Source: Gloeocapsa sp. DLM2.Bin57 (lineage in GTDB: Bacteria; Cyanobacteriota; Cyanobacteriia; Cyanobacteriales; Gloeocapsaceae). From it: a stretch of 51,432 bases of DNA. Positions 33,951-43,253 of this stretch are shown here, piece by piece. Position 1 is the first letter of the stretch; each line of letters opens with the position of its first letter. The stretch is from the NCBI GenBank assembly GCA_007693955.1, contig RECR01000079.1, positions 1 through 51,432 on the forward strand, in the 5' to 3' direction. Below the pieces are notes generated by a model that made no database searches, was not told the DNA's origin, and was given only the letters and a program-made list of their open reading frames with translations. Both the position numbers and the translations under genes were made by a program.

Positions 33951-35555
33951 TCACCAAACATCTTCCCAATTGTGAAAAGCCTCTGCTACTGAACTAAAAC
34001 CTGGTAATTGAGGGTCAATAACCGTAACAATTTCAGCTGTAGCGTTTCCTCCTGCTTTGACACCTCGAATCGCCCTCCCTACCATCTGACTGTAGAGTAC
34101 CAGGGATTTAGTAGGACGCGCGATAATAGCAGCACTAGTTTTAGGTGCATCAAAGCCTGTAGTTAAAACACCATAGTTACACAAGATTTTGGGTTGTTTA
34201 GTTTCGTCTTTAAAGCTATTAATTAGCTGTTCTCTTTCTGGTTTGGGGGTATTTGCAGTTAGACAATTAGCGTCAAATCCTCTCCACCGTAAAATTGAAC
34301 TGATCAGATGGGCGTGTTCAACAGAAATAGTAAAAACGATGATTCGTTGATGATATTGGGCTAATTTTTCTACTGTCTGAATAATGCTGAGGTTGCGTTG
34401 TTCATCTTCTGCTAAGGAATTAAGAATAGATGGAGGGATGTCTAATGCTGTCTTAATTTTATTTAAGTCTCGTGGACTAAGTTTGATACCTGTTGTAGAT
34501 AATAAGGGACGATAATTAACTTTAGCTAAATATTGTTGGTCAACTAGATAATCGATGGGGTTTGGGTATCCTTCAATCTCTAAAGTAACTTTTTGTTTAG
34601 CGAAGAATTTAGCTAATTCTGCATCTTGATCAATATCTACCCAACTGCGTCCTGGAGTAGCGGTTAATCCTAATAAGCCTGTGTTTTCATAGGGGATAAC
34701 TAAAGCATCGAGTACTAGTTTATAAGTTTGAGCGAGCGCTTGATGGGCTTCATCGATGACAACTAATGAACAACTTCTCCCTAGTTGATTGATAAAATTA
34801 ATACTTTTTTTAAGAGCGTTATAAACTTTAGTTAATCCTGCTACAATTAGACCATCTTGGGCTTGTTCTAAGTCTAAATTATAGCTACTCCAAAAACGAT
34901 AAGTAGAAATAGTTCGATTGCCTAAAAAACTCCAGGCTTTTTGAAATTCTGTGACTGCTTGTTCACATAGTTCCTCACTATATGCTAACCAAATTACTAG
35001 GGTTGGTTCATTATTTCTAAGGTGATCTGCTATGATATTCATGGCGGTACGAGTTTTTCCTGCACCTGTAGGTAAATGAAGTAAAACACGACGAGGAAAT
35101 TTACTTAAATAGTTTTGAACTTTTTTAGCTGCTTGTCTTTGATGAGTAAATAAAGCATAGTTAGGAGTATTTTCTTGGGTTGATGGTATTGTTATGGTAT
35201 TTTTTTCTTGAGGATAATTAGCTATCTCAAAAAAGTTTAATAAGTATTTTTTGCTTTCTGATTTATCCTTAATTGTCAGTTTTTTTAAAGCTAGATAGTC
35301 ATTTTTAGCTTGAGGTGCATTTAGAAGAACAGTAAGTATTTTTCCTTGTTCAGGAGTGATTAAATCAAACAGTAAGTCCCGCTTTTTTTTAGACAGTAAA
35401 AGTTGTGCGGGAGTATAAAGAGTTAATAAAATTTCTCTTAGTTTACTAGGGTTTAAATCAGGTTCTAAAAGTTTCAATAGTTTAAAAGTTGCATTCCCTA
35501 ATAATTGCTGTAATGTCTTTTCATCTGCTTTCAGCAGTAAATCATTAAAGTTCAA
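33951..35555 (-). CDS. sspF: DEAH-box superfamily 2 helicase of the Ssp system (SspF by order)
   Basis: The 534-residue protein has a helical N-terminal domain (1-135), then SF2 helicase motifs: Q-region THQRQAAKKVQ, Walker A LPTGAGKTRT (K167), DEAH at 268-271, TAT of motif III near 298-300, and the C-terminal motif VI VGRAIRG. It would move on DNA and feed nuclease partners. The start is TTG at 35555, decided by a strong AAGGAG six bases upstream; there is no better ATG nearby. It begins 11 bases after the sspD stop. The letter F follows from the order sspBCD-sspFGH. Confidence 0.8.
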   Translation of the reverse strand: MNFNDLLLKADEKTLQQLLGNATFKLLKLLEPDLNPSKLREILLTLYTPAQLLLSKKKRDLLFDLITPEQGKILTVLLNAPQAKNDYLALKKLTIKDKSESKKYLLNFFEIANYPQEKNTITIPSTQENTPNYALFTHQRQAAKKVQNYLSKFPRRVLLHLPTGAGKTRTAMNIIADHLRNNEPTLVIWLAYSEELCEQAVTEFQKAWSFLGNRTISTYRFWSSYNLDLEQAQDGLIVAGLTKVYNALKKSINFINQLGRSCSLVVIDEAHQALAQTYKLVLDALVIPYENTGLLGLTATPGRSWVDIDQDAELAKFFAKQKVTLEIEGYPNPIDYLVDQQYLAKVNYRPLLSTTGIKLSPRDLNKIKTALDIPPSILNSLAEDEQRNLSIIQTVEKLAQYHQRIIVFTISVEHAHLISSILRWRGFDANCLTANTPKPEREQLINSFKDETKQPKILCNYGVLTTGFDAPKTSAAIIARPTKSLVLYSQMVGRAIRGVKAGGNATAEIVTVIDPQLPGFSSVAEAFHNWEDVW

Positions 35556-35566
35556 TTAATACTCCT

Positions 35567-36367
35567 TTACAAATGACAGATTAAACAGGGTAATTCCTCA
35601 TCTTCTGTTTCTAATACTTGTTCTAATGCTTCTGCTAAAGGTCGATTGGGTGTGGCTTTTTGTTCACGTTGCATCGCTTTTTCATGGTTAGCGATAATTT
35701 CTTCTTTTCTTTGCAAAAGTTCTAGTAAGGTTTCCCCTTCTGTCCAAGTATAGGTTCTCCCGTCTTTGTGATTTGATTCATATTCAACCGCTTGGGCGAA
35801 TAAGTCGGGGTGTTCTTGGGCTAACATCACCCATTCATACTTGCGTTGAAAGAAGCAGAAATAACAGCCTGAACGACTCCTCCAGCGATAGTAATCGGGT
35901 AAACCAATGCCACTATCTTCGAGTAAGCGAATAATATCGGCTTTAACTAATCCTCTTTCTTTAAAGGGAAATACTGGTTTAATGTTGGGTTTGGTGGAAA
36001 TATACCCTTCTCGATTTTCATCAGCGCGAATACCAATATAACTAATGGCTTCATCTTCTCCTACAAAATCTTCTAGGGGTTTGATTTTCATTTTGACTGT
36101 ACACCAGCGCATCTTAGGAGATGGTAATAAACCATCATGAATGGCTAACCAATGATCAAAACCTCTTTCTGCACTTAAATAGTGAATTTTGATACCTAAT
36201 CTAGCTTTGAGACGATCCAGAAATTCATATGTCTCTGGTAATTCTTTATGAGTGTCACAAAAAAAATATTCCATCTCGGGAATTTCTTTATGGAGTAGAA
36301 TAGCTAAGGCTGCGCTATCCTTCCCACCTGAAATACCTAGTAAATGTCTGACTTTTTGCTTTGGCAT
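35567..36367 (-). CDS. sspD: PAPS-reductase family sulfur transferase SspD
   Basis: The 266-residue protein is an ATP-pyrophosphatase of the PAPS reductase/DndC type: PP-loop GISGGKDSAALA (residues 11-22), FFCDTHKELPETY, and the Cys set RWCTVKMKIKP plus GCYFC that probably bind a [4Fe-4S] cluster, with a C-terminal CLICHL. In the Ssp system it activates DNA and passes sulfur from SspA onto the backbone. I choose the ATG at 36367 because family members start just before the PP-loop; a TTG at 36421 would add 18 residues and has no better ribosome site. It lies 332 bases after the Rpn pseudogene, so it may depend on its own promoter. Confidence 0.87.
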   Translation of the reverse strand: MPKQKVRHLLGISGGKDSAALAILLHKEIPEMEYFFCDTHKELPETYEFLDRLKARLGIKIHYLSAERGFDHWLAIHDGLLPSPKMRWCTVKMKIKPLEDFVGEDEAISYIGIRADENREGYISTKPNIKPVFPFKERGLVKADIIRLLEDSGIGLPDYYRWRSRSGCYFCFFQRKYEWVMLAQEHPDLFAQAVEYESNHKDGRTYTWTEGETLLELLQRKEEIIANHEKAMQREQKATPNRPLAEALEQVLETEDEELPCLICHL

Positions 36368-36489
36368 TGAAAATAATTGTTTTTCACTTATAACTGTATT
36401 ATTCCCGAAAAAGAGAACCAATTAACAGTTTTACCAAAAAAATTTAGAAAATTTCATATACCCTACTTTTTAGCTGAATTAAATAACTA

Positions 36490-36625
36490 AGGGTGTGACA
36501 GGACGATCAATTTCTCAAGGGATTATCAGGGCTGTACTCTGGTTTCCTCAACGCCCAAACTAAATATAAGCGAGCAACATACTCGCACTATAAGTATAAA
36601 TACTGAAAAAAATCCCCGACACCCT
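36490..36625. mobile_element. MITE-like 136-bp inverted-repeat element (putative)
   Basis: AGGGTGT at 36490-36496 is matched by inverted ACACCCT at 36619-36625, with imperfect extension inward (GACAGG versus CGGGGA). Inside is a hairpin GCGAG/CTCGC and no open reading frame. The position between a decayed Rpn gene and sspD, and the TA next to the left end, suggest a MITE. No clear target duplication was found, and the perfect arm is only seven bases, so confidence is low. Confidence 0.3.
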
Positions 36626-36699
36626 ACCTCAACCAGCAACTTTTGCCTTCAGATACAAGATCTAAGTTAACCTCAGAAGACCAAGTTTTTTTGGGCTGA

Positions 36700-37546
36700 T
36701 TAATTTTGCTTCAACCAATCAACTAAATCCTCTTGAGTGTTAAAATCTAACAAAGCTTCTCCGAGACTTTCTAATTTTTCTACACTAAGACTATTAATTT
36801 GTGTGGTTAACTCTTCAGAAATTTCCCCTAGACGTTTTTTTAGTAATTTGAGAATTAGGTTAGCCGCTTCTTGTTGTAACCCTTGTTGTAACCCTTGTTG
36901 TAAACCCTTAGCTTCGCCGATCGCTTCTATTTCTTGATAAATTACTGATTCTTTCATAATCTCTTCCTTCAATAATCTCTTTATTGTCATTGTATCTAAA
37001 ACCAAACCTGCAATAATTGCTGTGGATGCTGCTAAATTATTTCTTTCTCTAGTATCTGTTATGGTTTCAATTCTTTTAGCTACCGTCTCCAATACCTGTT
37101 CAGGATTTTTTCCCCCTGATAAAACCGCAAAAGGTAGTAATCCAGGGGAGTTTAATAAATCTGTTGTTGGTATTTCCCATAGACGAATCACATTATACTG
37201 ATGTTGCATTTTCAGGTAATTGAAAGTATCTTTCTTGACTAATTCCGAGTTAGTCTGACGCAGATAGATTACTACCTGATAAATCCGTTTTTGTGGAAAA
37301 AGACGATAAATCCTCAAGAAGTAGTCAGCCATAGGAAAGGGAATATTATCACTAGCTGAGGTTTGAAATTCAATGTGGAGTATAATATCTTCCGATTGTA
37401 AAAAGATTAAACTATCGGCGCGAATTGGTTCTACATTAAGTTCAGCTTTGTTGAATTTCTGTCAGAGATATAGATTCACCTATCAACCATTGGGCTAAAT
37501 CCCTACTAAAGTTTTTAGCCAGGAATTTACAGATATCGTCATACAT
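36700..37546 (-). pseudogene. frameshifted Rpn-family nuclease (DUF4351)
   Basis: The gene starts at ATG 37546 with MYDDICKFLAKNFSRDLAQW, typical of Rpn (PD-(D/E)XK-like, transposase-associated) proteins, but the frame ends at TGA 37444-37442 after ISLTEIQQS. The family sequence continues in the next frame: ELNVEPIRADSLIFLQSED, LHIEFQTSASDNIPF, MADYFLRIYRLFPQK, NSPGLLPFAVLSGGK and a C-terminal DUF4351 with three tandem GLQQ repeats (EAKGLQQGLQQGLQQE). A single-base indel close to 37445-37462 explains the change. In the shifted frame, the catalytic-type IRAD and EFQ blocks are intact. It sits between sspC and sspD on the same strand. Proteins of this family promote recombination, so it may have come in as an insertion. 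It is probably inactive. Confidence 0.8.
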
Positions 37547-37583
37547 TTAGATTGGGAATGAGTGGGGTTTAGGTTTAATAAAT

Positions 37584-40500
37584 TCAATTCCTTTGAGACT
37601 CTTTGTCTTGTTTTGCTGACTGATTATTTAAGATCCTTTCGGTTAACCCTGCTAATACTCCTTGGCGGATTTGTTCATTATCGGGCAAGATATTTAAAAT
37701 TTGCTCAACATATTCTTCGATTGTATCTCGATTCGTATTATCAACCCAAACCAGACGATGAATTTCTTCTCCATCAGGATTAGTAACAGTGATTCGCTTA
37801 CTATTAAATCCAACATTTACATTGGTTAAATTATTTGTTTCATCTTGCAATGCTTCTATATTCTTAAATCGGCGCGCTAAATCTGCTAACTTAATCTCAA
37901 AAGCGGTTACATTTTCATCTGTCCATGATTCAGGGGGTTTATCTGCTATTACCATGAGTAAAGCTTCTAACCATTCGCTATCAGATTTATCCTCATCCAG
38001 GGCAACTTGAACAAAACTTCTTAAATTACGTTCTATACATTTTCCTGCTAAATATTTTGCTCTAAATCGTAAATCTTCCCTTAACTGTGTTTCCTTACTT
38101 CCTACCCCAAAAGCATCATACAATAAGCTTTGAGAGTTGCTTAATAACTTTTCGTAAGCGGTATAAATTTCTCGTAAGGCTTTAGTTAATCTGCTACGGA
38201 GAGTTTTAGCAATTTCTTGATCATGATGATCTTCTCTAGCAATTGGGGCTAAATTACAAGCAAGAGGAAGCTGAGTAAAGATTAATTCATCGGGTTCAAT
38301 AGTTTGTTGTAAGGCTTTGAGTACCGCTAATGCTTCCTTGCTTAATTCCTGAGTTTGTCTAGTGTAAGCAGGAAGCTTTTTAACAAACTGATAAAGAGGA
38401 GTTACCACGGTTAATAGGGTTGCATTGCGCAATTTTCCTGTTTTTTTCAGGTTAGGGTTACGTAAAATAGACTCTAATTCTTTAAAAACTGCTGAACGTA
38501 AACCGACAACTTCAAAATATTTGACCGCAAAACGAGAAGGATCTTTTACCAGTAACTCAAAATGTTCTACTCCTAGCACAGGAATAAATGTCCCGTCTTG
38601 ATAAACGCCAAGATCATCGATATGATCAAGAACTACTGCTGCAATTAAAATAGGAATTGCCCCTTGTTTAATACCATAAGGAGGTTGTGCGAGTAAATCA
38701 GAGATTTTATCTAAAGTTTGGGGTTTATCAACTGCATTGGTACAAAAATCATCGATCGCTTGCCAAAATGAATTAATTCCTGATGAAGGTTCCGGAGAAT
38801 GGATACCCCAAGAGTTAAGCGAAACTTGACGATGAATACCCGTATCTGCTAAAAGTGAATAATAGATACTAACTTCAGGTCCATAACCTGATAAACCTAA
38901 CCTTTCCTTTTCGGGATGTTCAATCATCGCTGTGATTAATTCTCTTCTTGCTTTTGTACCTTGAGAGGTTAATTCACGGCGATTTATCAACTCATTCCAG
39001 ATAATGGGTGTTTGGTGATAAACTTGGTCACAGACATGAGATAAAGTTAAGTTAAACTCAGCGATCGCTTTGAAGGTATATTGTTTTCCTTGTACCCAAC
39101 TAGGGTTAGGATTCAGGGAAAAATCAAAAGCTTGAGTTAAGATATCATCTAGCAATTGTTCTGCTTCTGTGACTCGATAGCGTACCTCTTTTCTAGCTAC
39201 TCCGTCTGTTTGCAACTCAGGGTAATGAGACTGAATCTTCTTTAAAACCGCATATTCAAGAGTGCGAATGCGTAGTAAATCTAACTTATCCCCAATCACT
39301 AATAAAAACGGTTTACCATCAGCTGTATTCACGGGAACATGATCAGGATTTTGTTCACTCAACCAATAACCGATTAAACCATCACTTTCTGGACTATTTA
39401 ACTGCAACTGGTTTAAGTTTTGACTATGATCTAGATAACGTCGTTCAAAGTAGCGTAATGTACCTGTTTTATAGCTATGACGTTGAGCAATTAAAGGATT
39501 AAGAGGACGTAAACTGGTTAATAATTCCACTAAAGATCCCCTTGCTTGGGCGATTTCTGTACTAACCGCGCTATCAACGTTAAAATCAGATCCTTGCCAG
39601 ATTCTCAGTTCGTCTAACTGTCTAAAATGGGTTATAATGCCTTTTGTGAGTAAATCATCAATTACAATACTCCAATACTCCCGTTGTTGGTAATCTGTGG
39701 GACTATCACACATGGCTAAGGTTACCAATTCACGGGTTGCCCGATTTGCACCAGTAGTGGTGATTAAGTTTAAAATACCAATAACCTTTAAAACTCGTAA
39801 GCTATCAGGTTCTAAACTTTTAGAATCGGTGATTAAATCTTGGATTTCTACCCATCGCTGTAAATTAGGACGATTTGCTAACCCTACTCCCACTGCTTCA
39901 ATAAAATAGTCATAGACTCTATCTAGTTTAAGGGTAGGGAAAGGTTCATGATCAATGGTGGTTTCAGTGAGAAAGTTTTTAAAACTAAAAGGTTCACTAC
40001 TGGTAAGAAATGTAAACAATGAGCGATCGTTTTGGGCGAAACGCTGACACAGAGTAGGTAAAGCTAAAGCGGAAACAGGATGTAAAGGGTAAACCTTGAA
40101 TAATATTTCTTGAGTTATTTCTTCTCCTTTCAGCACATTTTTTAAGCTATTAAACCATTCTCCGGCGGTATTATGAATCGCGCATTGAAAGCCTTCAGCT
40201 TGGGTTTGATCAATCCCTTGTCCGATTAGTCGCATCATCGCTGAAGTTGACTCAGTAAAAGGGATATCTTCAAAGCGACCTTGTATTTTTGCCCATTCGT
40301 TACGCTGAATTGTCGCTAATCTTTGACTATAATCAGCAAAAGCTTGATGGAGGATTCCTAGTAGAAAAACGGGATAATCATGATCTTTGGGTAATTCTGA
40401 GATTTGTTGTAATAAATATAAATCTTCTGCGCCTTGGTTATAAGAAGCATATTCTAAACTTTTACCTAATTCATCAATAATTATAAAAATCCCTGCTTTT

Positions 40501-41069
40501 GAGGCTTTAGCGAGTTCTTGAATAACTCTGAGTACATCTTGACTAGGAATCTGATTACCTGTGCTGATTTTTTGAGTTAAATCTGTTAATTTAGTGATAA
40601 TGGGGATGTTTTGGCGTTCTGCCGCTGTCCAATAGCTTTCTATTCCCCTATTTAAAGCGCGAATGATGGTATGAGTGATTGACTCTCTTTCTGCTGTTGC
40701 TACTGCGCGCAGATAACCACCTGGGGGTAAACTTTCAGCTAAGGTTTGATAGTCTTGACTCGCTTCTCCTAATGTCTGCTTGGCAATTTCTAAAGCTTTG
40801 TTACGTAATTGATGATTCTCTTGAGTTAACAGAGATGCTAAAAATTGCGCTAAGGCTGATTTTCCTGTACCATAGACACTAGTAATCGTCCAAGCGCGGT
40901 TTCCTTCCTGAGATTGCAGACCATTAATGATGCGTTTTAGGGTATTTATAGCCCTTTCAGTGGGAATATACCCTTTTAGCATCTCTAAGCTATCGATATC
41001 GCGTTCTAGGTTGACAGAACGAGCATAACGACGGTTAATAGTAATGTATTGAGAGAGGTACTTACTCAT
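37584..41069 (-). CDS. sspC: SspC, large P-loop ATPase of the Ssp system
   Basis: The 1161-residue protein has Walker A GTGKS at 67-71 (SVYGTGKSALA) and Walker B IFIIIDELGKS with D199/E200, of the AAA/DEAD-type ATPase kind found in SspC. In the Ssp system SspC is an ATPase needed, together with SspB and SspD, for single-stranded phosphorothioate modification. The remaining 900 residues show no motif that I recognise but are rich in helix. The start lies eight bases before the sspB stop, so the two are translationally coupled. The Rpn pseudogene begins 37 bases after its stop. Confidence 0.82.
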   Translation of the reverse strand: MSKYLSQYITINRRYARSVNLERDIDSLEMLKGYIPTERAINTLKRIINGLQSQEGNRAWTITSVYGTGKSALAQFLASLLTQENHQLRNKALEIAKQTLGEASQDYQTLAESLPPGGYLRAVATAERESITHTIIRALNRGIESYWTAAERQNIPIITKLTDLTQKISTGNQIPSQDVLRVIQELAKASKAGIFIIIDELGKSLEYASYNQGAEDLYLLQQISELPKDHDYPVFLLGILHQAFADYSQRLATIQRNEWAKIQGRFEDIPFTESTSAMMRLIGQGIDQTQAEGFQCAIHNTAGEWFNSLKNVLKGEEITQEILFKVYPLHPVSALALPTLCQRFAQNDRSLFTFLTSSEPFSFKNFLTETTIDHEPFPTLKLDRVYDYFIEAVGVGLANRPNLQRWVEIQDLITDSKSLEPDSLRVLKVIGILNLITTTGANRATRELVTLAMCDSPTDYQQREYWSIVIDDLLTKGIITHFRQLDELRIWQGSDFNVDSAVSTEIAQARGSLVELLTSLRPLNPLIAQRHSYKTGTLRYFERRYLDHSQNLNQLQLNSPESDGLIGYWLSEQNPDHVPVNTADGKPFLLVIGDKLDLLRIRTLEYAVLKKIQSHYPELQTDGVARKEVRYRVTEAEQLLDDILTQAFDFSLNPNPSWVQGKQYTFKAIAEFNLTLSHVCDQVYHQTPIIWNELINRRELTSQGTKARRELITAMIEHPEKERLGLSGYGPEVSIYYSLLADTGIHRQVSLNSWGIHSPEPSSGINSFWQAIDDFCTNAVDKPQTLDKISDLLAQPPYGIKQGAIPILIAAVVLDHIDDLGVYQDGTFIPVLGVEHFELLVKDPSRFAVKYFEVVGLRSAVFKELESILRNPNLKKTGKLRNATLLTVVTPLYQFVKKLPAYTRQTQELSKEALAVLKALQQTIEPDELIFTQLPLACNLAPIAREDHHDQEIAKTLRSRLTKALREIYTAYEKLLSNSQSLLYDAFGVGSKETQLREDLRFRAKYLAGKCIERNLRSFVQVALDEDKSDSEWLEALLMVIADKPPESWTDENVTAFEIKLADLARRFKNIEALQDETNNLTNVNVGFNSKRITVTNPDGEEIHRLVWVDNTNRDTIEEYVEQILNILPDNEQIRQGVLAGLTERILNNQSAKQDKESQRN

Positions 41070-41952
41070 AATAATGATCGAGAATCTCCTTAGCTAATTG
41101 TAAAGGATCATCAGCTTGGAAGGATAGTTGAATTAAGCCTGCGGTATCTGATAAAGTAATTTTGGGATTATCTCTAGCTACCTTCTCAATGGCTGAACAT
41201 AATGCTTCTTCTGTTAGTTTAAATACTCTTCCCGGACTTCCGACATCATAGAGTAACCGAGAAATATTTAAGGTTTTAGCACCAGAATGATCAAAACTGG
41301 AATATTCTAAACAGGTAGCGACGATAATGTCTGCGGGTAAAGTGGTTTTTGCACCAATACGGAAAGTATAACGCTTTGCTTCTCCCGCGGTATGAATCAA
41401 CCCTAGTTGACTAAAAGGACAATCAATGGAATCCTCAATTAATCCTTTGCTTGAAGTTTGTTGAACATACATCCGCAAAATGCAGGAAATATCTTTATTT
41501 AGGGATGAATCTGCGGTTATTTTGCCTAAATTCTCTTGATATGACTTTAAACCTTGTGTTAAGTCTTGTTCGTAAAATTCTCCTCCTCGAAATAAATTAA
41601 AGGTATAATACCAAGCAGCAGCTTGACAAGTTGGTTTTAATAAATACCAGTGGAGTAACCATAAAGAAGCAGGATTTTCTAAATAGGGATCATAACCTTG
41701 ATCACTGAGTAATTGGTTACCAAATGGGGTGGGTTGATCATTTTCGAGAACTTTAAAAGCGTGACACCAATAACGGATGGATCTAACCATATTTTTACCT
41801 ACTCCTAACCGTAGGGGTGCATTATCAGCGTTAAAAATGCTGGAATCTTCACTAGCTAAGTCAAATCCTTTTTTTAACCATCCGTAACGAGTGTGGAAGG
41901 TTTCATGTCTAGCAAATATAGGGGTAACAGGTGTAATAGGAGTTACAGTCAC
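41062..41952 (-). CDS. sspB: SspB, DUF4007-type DNA nickase
   Basis: The 296-residue protein matches DUF4007: FARHETFHTRYGWLKKGFD (about 12-32) near the N-terminus, followed by LGVGKNMVRSIRYWCHAF (51-68) and NPASLWLLHWYLLKP. DUF4007 is the SspB family, whose members nick DNA in the Ssp system. The start is GTG at 41952 with no strong ribosome site; the first 11 residues, VTPITPVTPIF, are a Thr/Pro repeat and may not be part of the conserved domain. It is the first gene of the operon and follows the b-type cytochrome by 61 bases; the leader has no obvious promoter. Confidence 0.85.
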   Translation of the reverse strand: MTVTPITPVTPIFARHETFHTRYGWLKKGFDLASEDSSIFNADNAPLRLGVGKNMVRSIRYWCHAFKVLENDQPTPFGNQLLSDQGYDPYLENPASLWLLHWYLLKPTCQAAAWYYTFNLFRGGEFYEQDLTQGLKSYQENLGKITADSSLNKDISCILRMYVQQTSSKGLIEDSIDCPFSQLGLIHTAGEAKRYTFRIGAKTTLPADIIVATCLEYSSFDHSGAKTLNISRLLYDVGSPGRVFKLTEEALCSAIEKVARDNPKITLSDTAGLIQLSFQADDPLQLAKEILDHYYE

Positions 41953-42013
41953 GAAAGTTAATCTAGTGGTTATCTATAATTGATTTATAGCACAAAAAAG
42001 ATAATTTATAACT

Positions 42014-42688
42014 TTATTTTAACCAAGAAATAACCCAGGCAGCTAGGATAATTATTAAGACTATCCCCTCTAATAGCTTAAATAAATTGTTACTAGAAGT
42101 TCGACTTAATATATTTCTGATTTGCCAATGGCGAGGATTATCCACAGGACGAAAATGCCAATCAATTATAGATAATAATAAAGGCGTTGAACCTATTTTA
42201 ACAATCATGAGCAAATGAAGCAAAATAAACAATACCATAATTAACCAAGAGAGTAAATGGGCATAATACCAAAAATGATTTAATTCTCCTTGAGGTAGCC
42301 ATTTTTCAGACATCATTTTACCTGAAAACAAGGCAAAACTAAGAGCAAAAATTATTGAAGTATTAACTAAACGATGTAAGGTGTACCACCAAAGAGGCTG
42401 ACCAATTTTATGACTAATTTTAGGGACAAAATCAGATTGAATTAACTTTTTATGACCCCGTCGAAAAACATAGATAACTAATAGAGGAAAAACTAATAAA
42501 GCCCATAATCCAAAAGTACCATGAATACCCTCAATAGCTTCGTACTTAGGTAGATTAATTCTACCCCATCGCCCATCATAAGTGTCATAAGTCCAAAAAG
42601 CAGTAATAATAGCTAGAATAACAAATATACCGTTTAGACCATGTAAAATTCTTAAGATTAATGGTTGGTAAGGAAGAGAAGGTTTCAT
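42014..42688 (-). CDS. cytochrome b561/b6-type membrane protein
   Basis: The 224-residue protein has about five hydrophobic spans and well-placed histidines for two b-haems: ILHGLNG (H15), IEGIHGTFG (H55), YTLHRLVN, YYAHLLSW and LLHLLMI. It resembles the cytochrome subunit of nickel-iron hydrogenases and cytochrome b561. It would carry electrons across the membrane; the partner is unknown. The gene begins three bases before the Uma2 gene's stop, so the two may be coupled. Confidence 0.78.
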   Translation of the reverse strand: MKPSLPYQPLILRILHGLNGIFVILAIITAFWTYDTYDGRWGRINLPKYEAIEGIHGTFGLWALLVFPLLVIYVFRRGHKKLIQSDFVPKISHKIGQPLWWYTLHRLVNTSIIFALSFALFSGKMMSEKWLPQGELNHFWYYAHLLSWLIMVLFILLHLLMIVKIGSTPLLLSIIDWHFRPVDNPRHWQIRNILSRTSSNNLFKLLEGIVLIIILAAWVISWLK

Positions 42689-42691
42689 AAT

Positions 42692-43252
42692 TTAAAATTG
42701 GATGTCTTCATAAATATCGTTTAATAAACAATCAAATTTAACTGTCTCTAATCTTACTCTGTCTCCACTACCATAAACCGATAATAACCATTGATTTTGG
42801 GAGTTTCTCCGAAAAGATTCCAGACAAGGTTGTTTTTGACTGATTAAGACATATTCTTGCAAAGATTCTAGCTGACGATAATCGGCGAATTTATCTCCTC
42901 TGTCAAAAGCTTCTGTTGTTTCTGATAATATTTCTATGATTAAACAAGGATAAAGTAAAAAATTAGCTAAACTGCGATCGCTCTCATCACAACTAACTAT
43001 TACATCTGGATAATAATATGTATTGAGAGATTCTATTTTGACTTTAGTATCAGATATATAAGTGCGACAACCCGTACCCCGAAGATGATTTTTAAGTAAA
43101 CTAGCTATATTCAAAGCAATCAGTACATGATTATTACTTGCTCCCGCCATAGCATAAATTATACCTTGTCTATATTCGTGTTTAACTTGACTGATAGACT
43201 CTTGCAAAAGATATTCTTCTTCTGAGATAAAACGGGAATTAGCGAACATCAT
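42692..43252 (-). CDS. Uma2 family nuclease-like protein
   Basis: The 186-residue protein is typical of the Uma2 (DUF820) family, common in cyanobacteria and related to PD-(D/E)XK nucleases. Blocks: FISEEEYLLQESISQVKHEYRQGIIYAMAGAS, HVLIALNIASLLKNHLRGTGC, the acidic D in YYPDVIVSCDES, and CLIIEILSETTEAFDRGDKFADYR with its E/K pair. The family is often linked to mobile DNA, but its function is not settled. It lies three bases upstream of the cytochrome gene and one base after the nblS stop, in the same direction. Confidence 0.9.
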   Translation of the reverse strand: MMFANSRFISEEEYLLQESISQVKHEYRQGIIYAMAGASNNHVLIALNIASLLKNHLRGTGCRTYISDTKVKIESLNTYYYPDVIVSCDESDRSLANFLLYPCLIIEILSETTEAFDRGDKFADYRQLESLQEYVLISQKQPCLESFRRNSQNQWLLSVYGSGDRVRLETVKFDCLLNDIYEDIQF

Positions 43253-43253
43253 C

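Noticed and set aside
29994-41952. Dnd, BREX or DISARM system instead of Ssp
   Set aside because: DndB/DndD/DndE, BrxC/PglZ and DrmA/DrmB-methylase genes are not seen, while the DUF4007 gene and gene order match Ssp.
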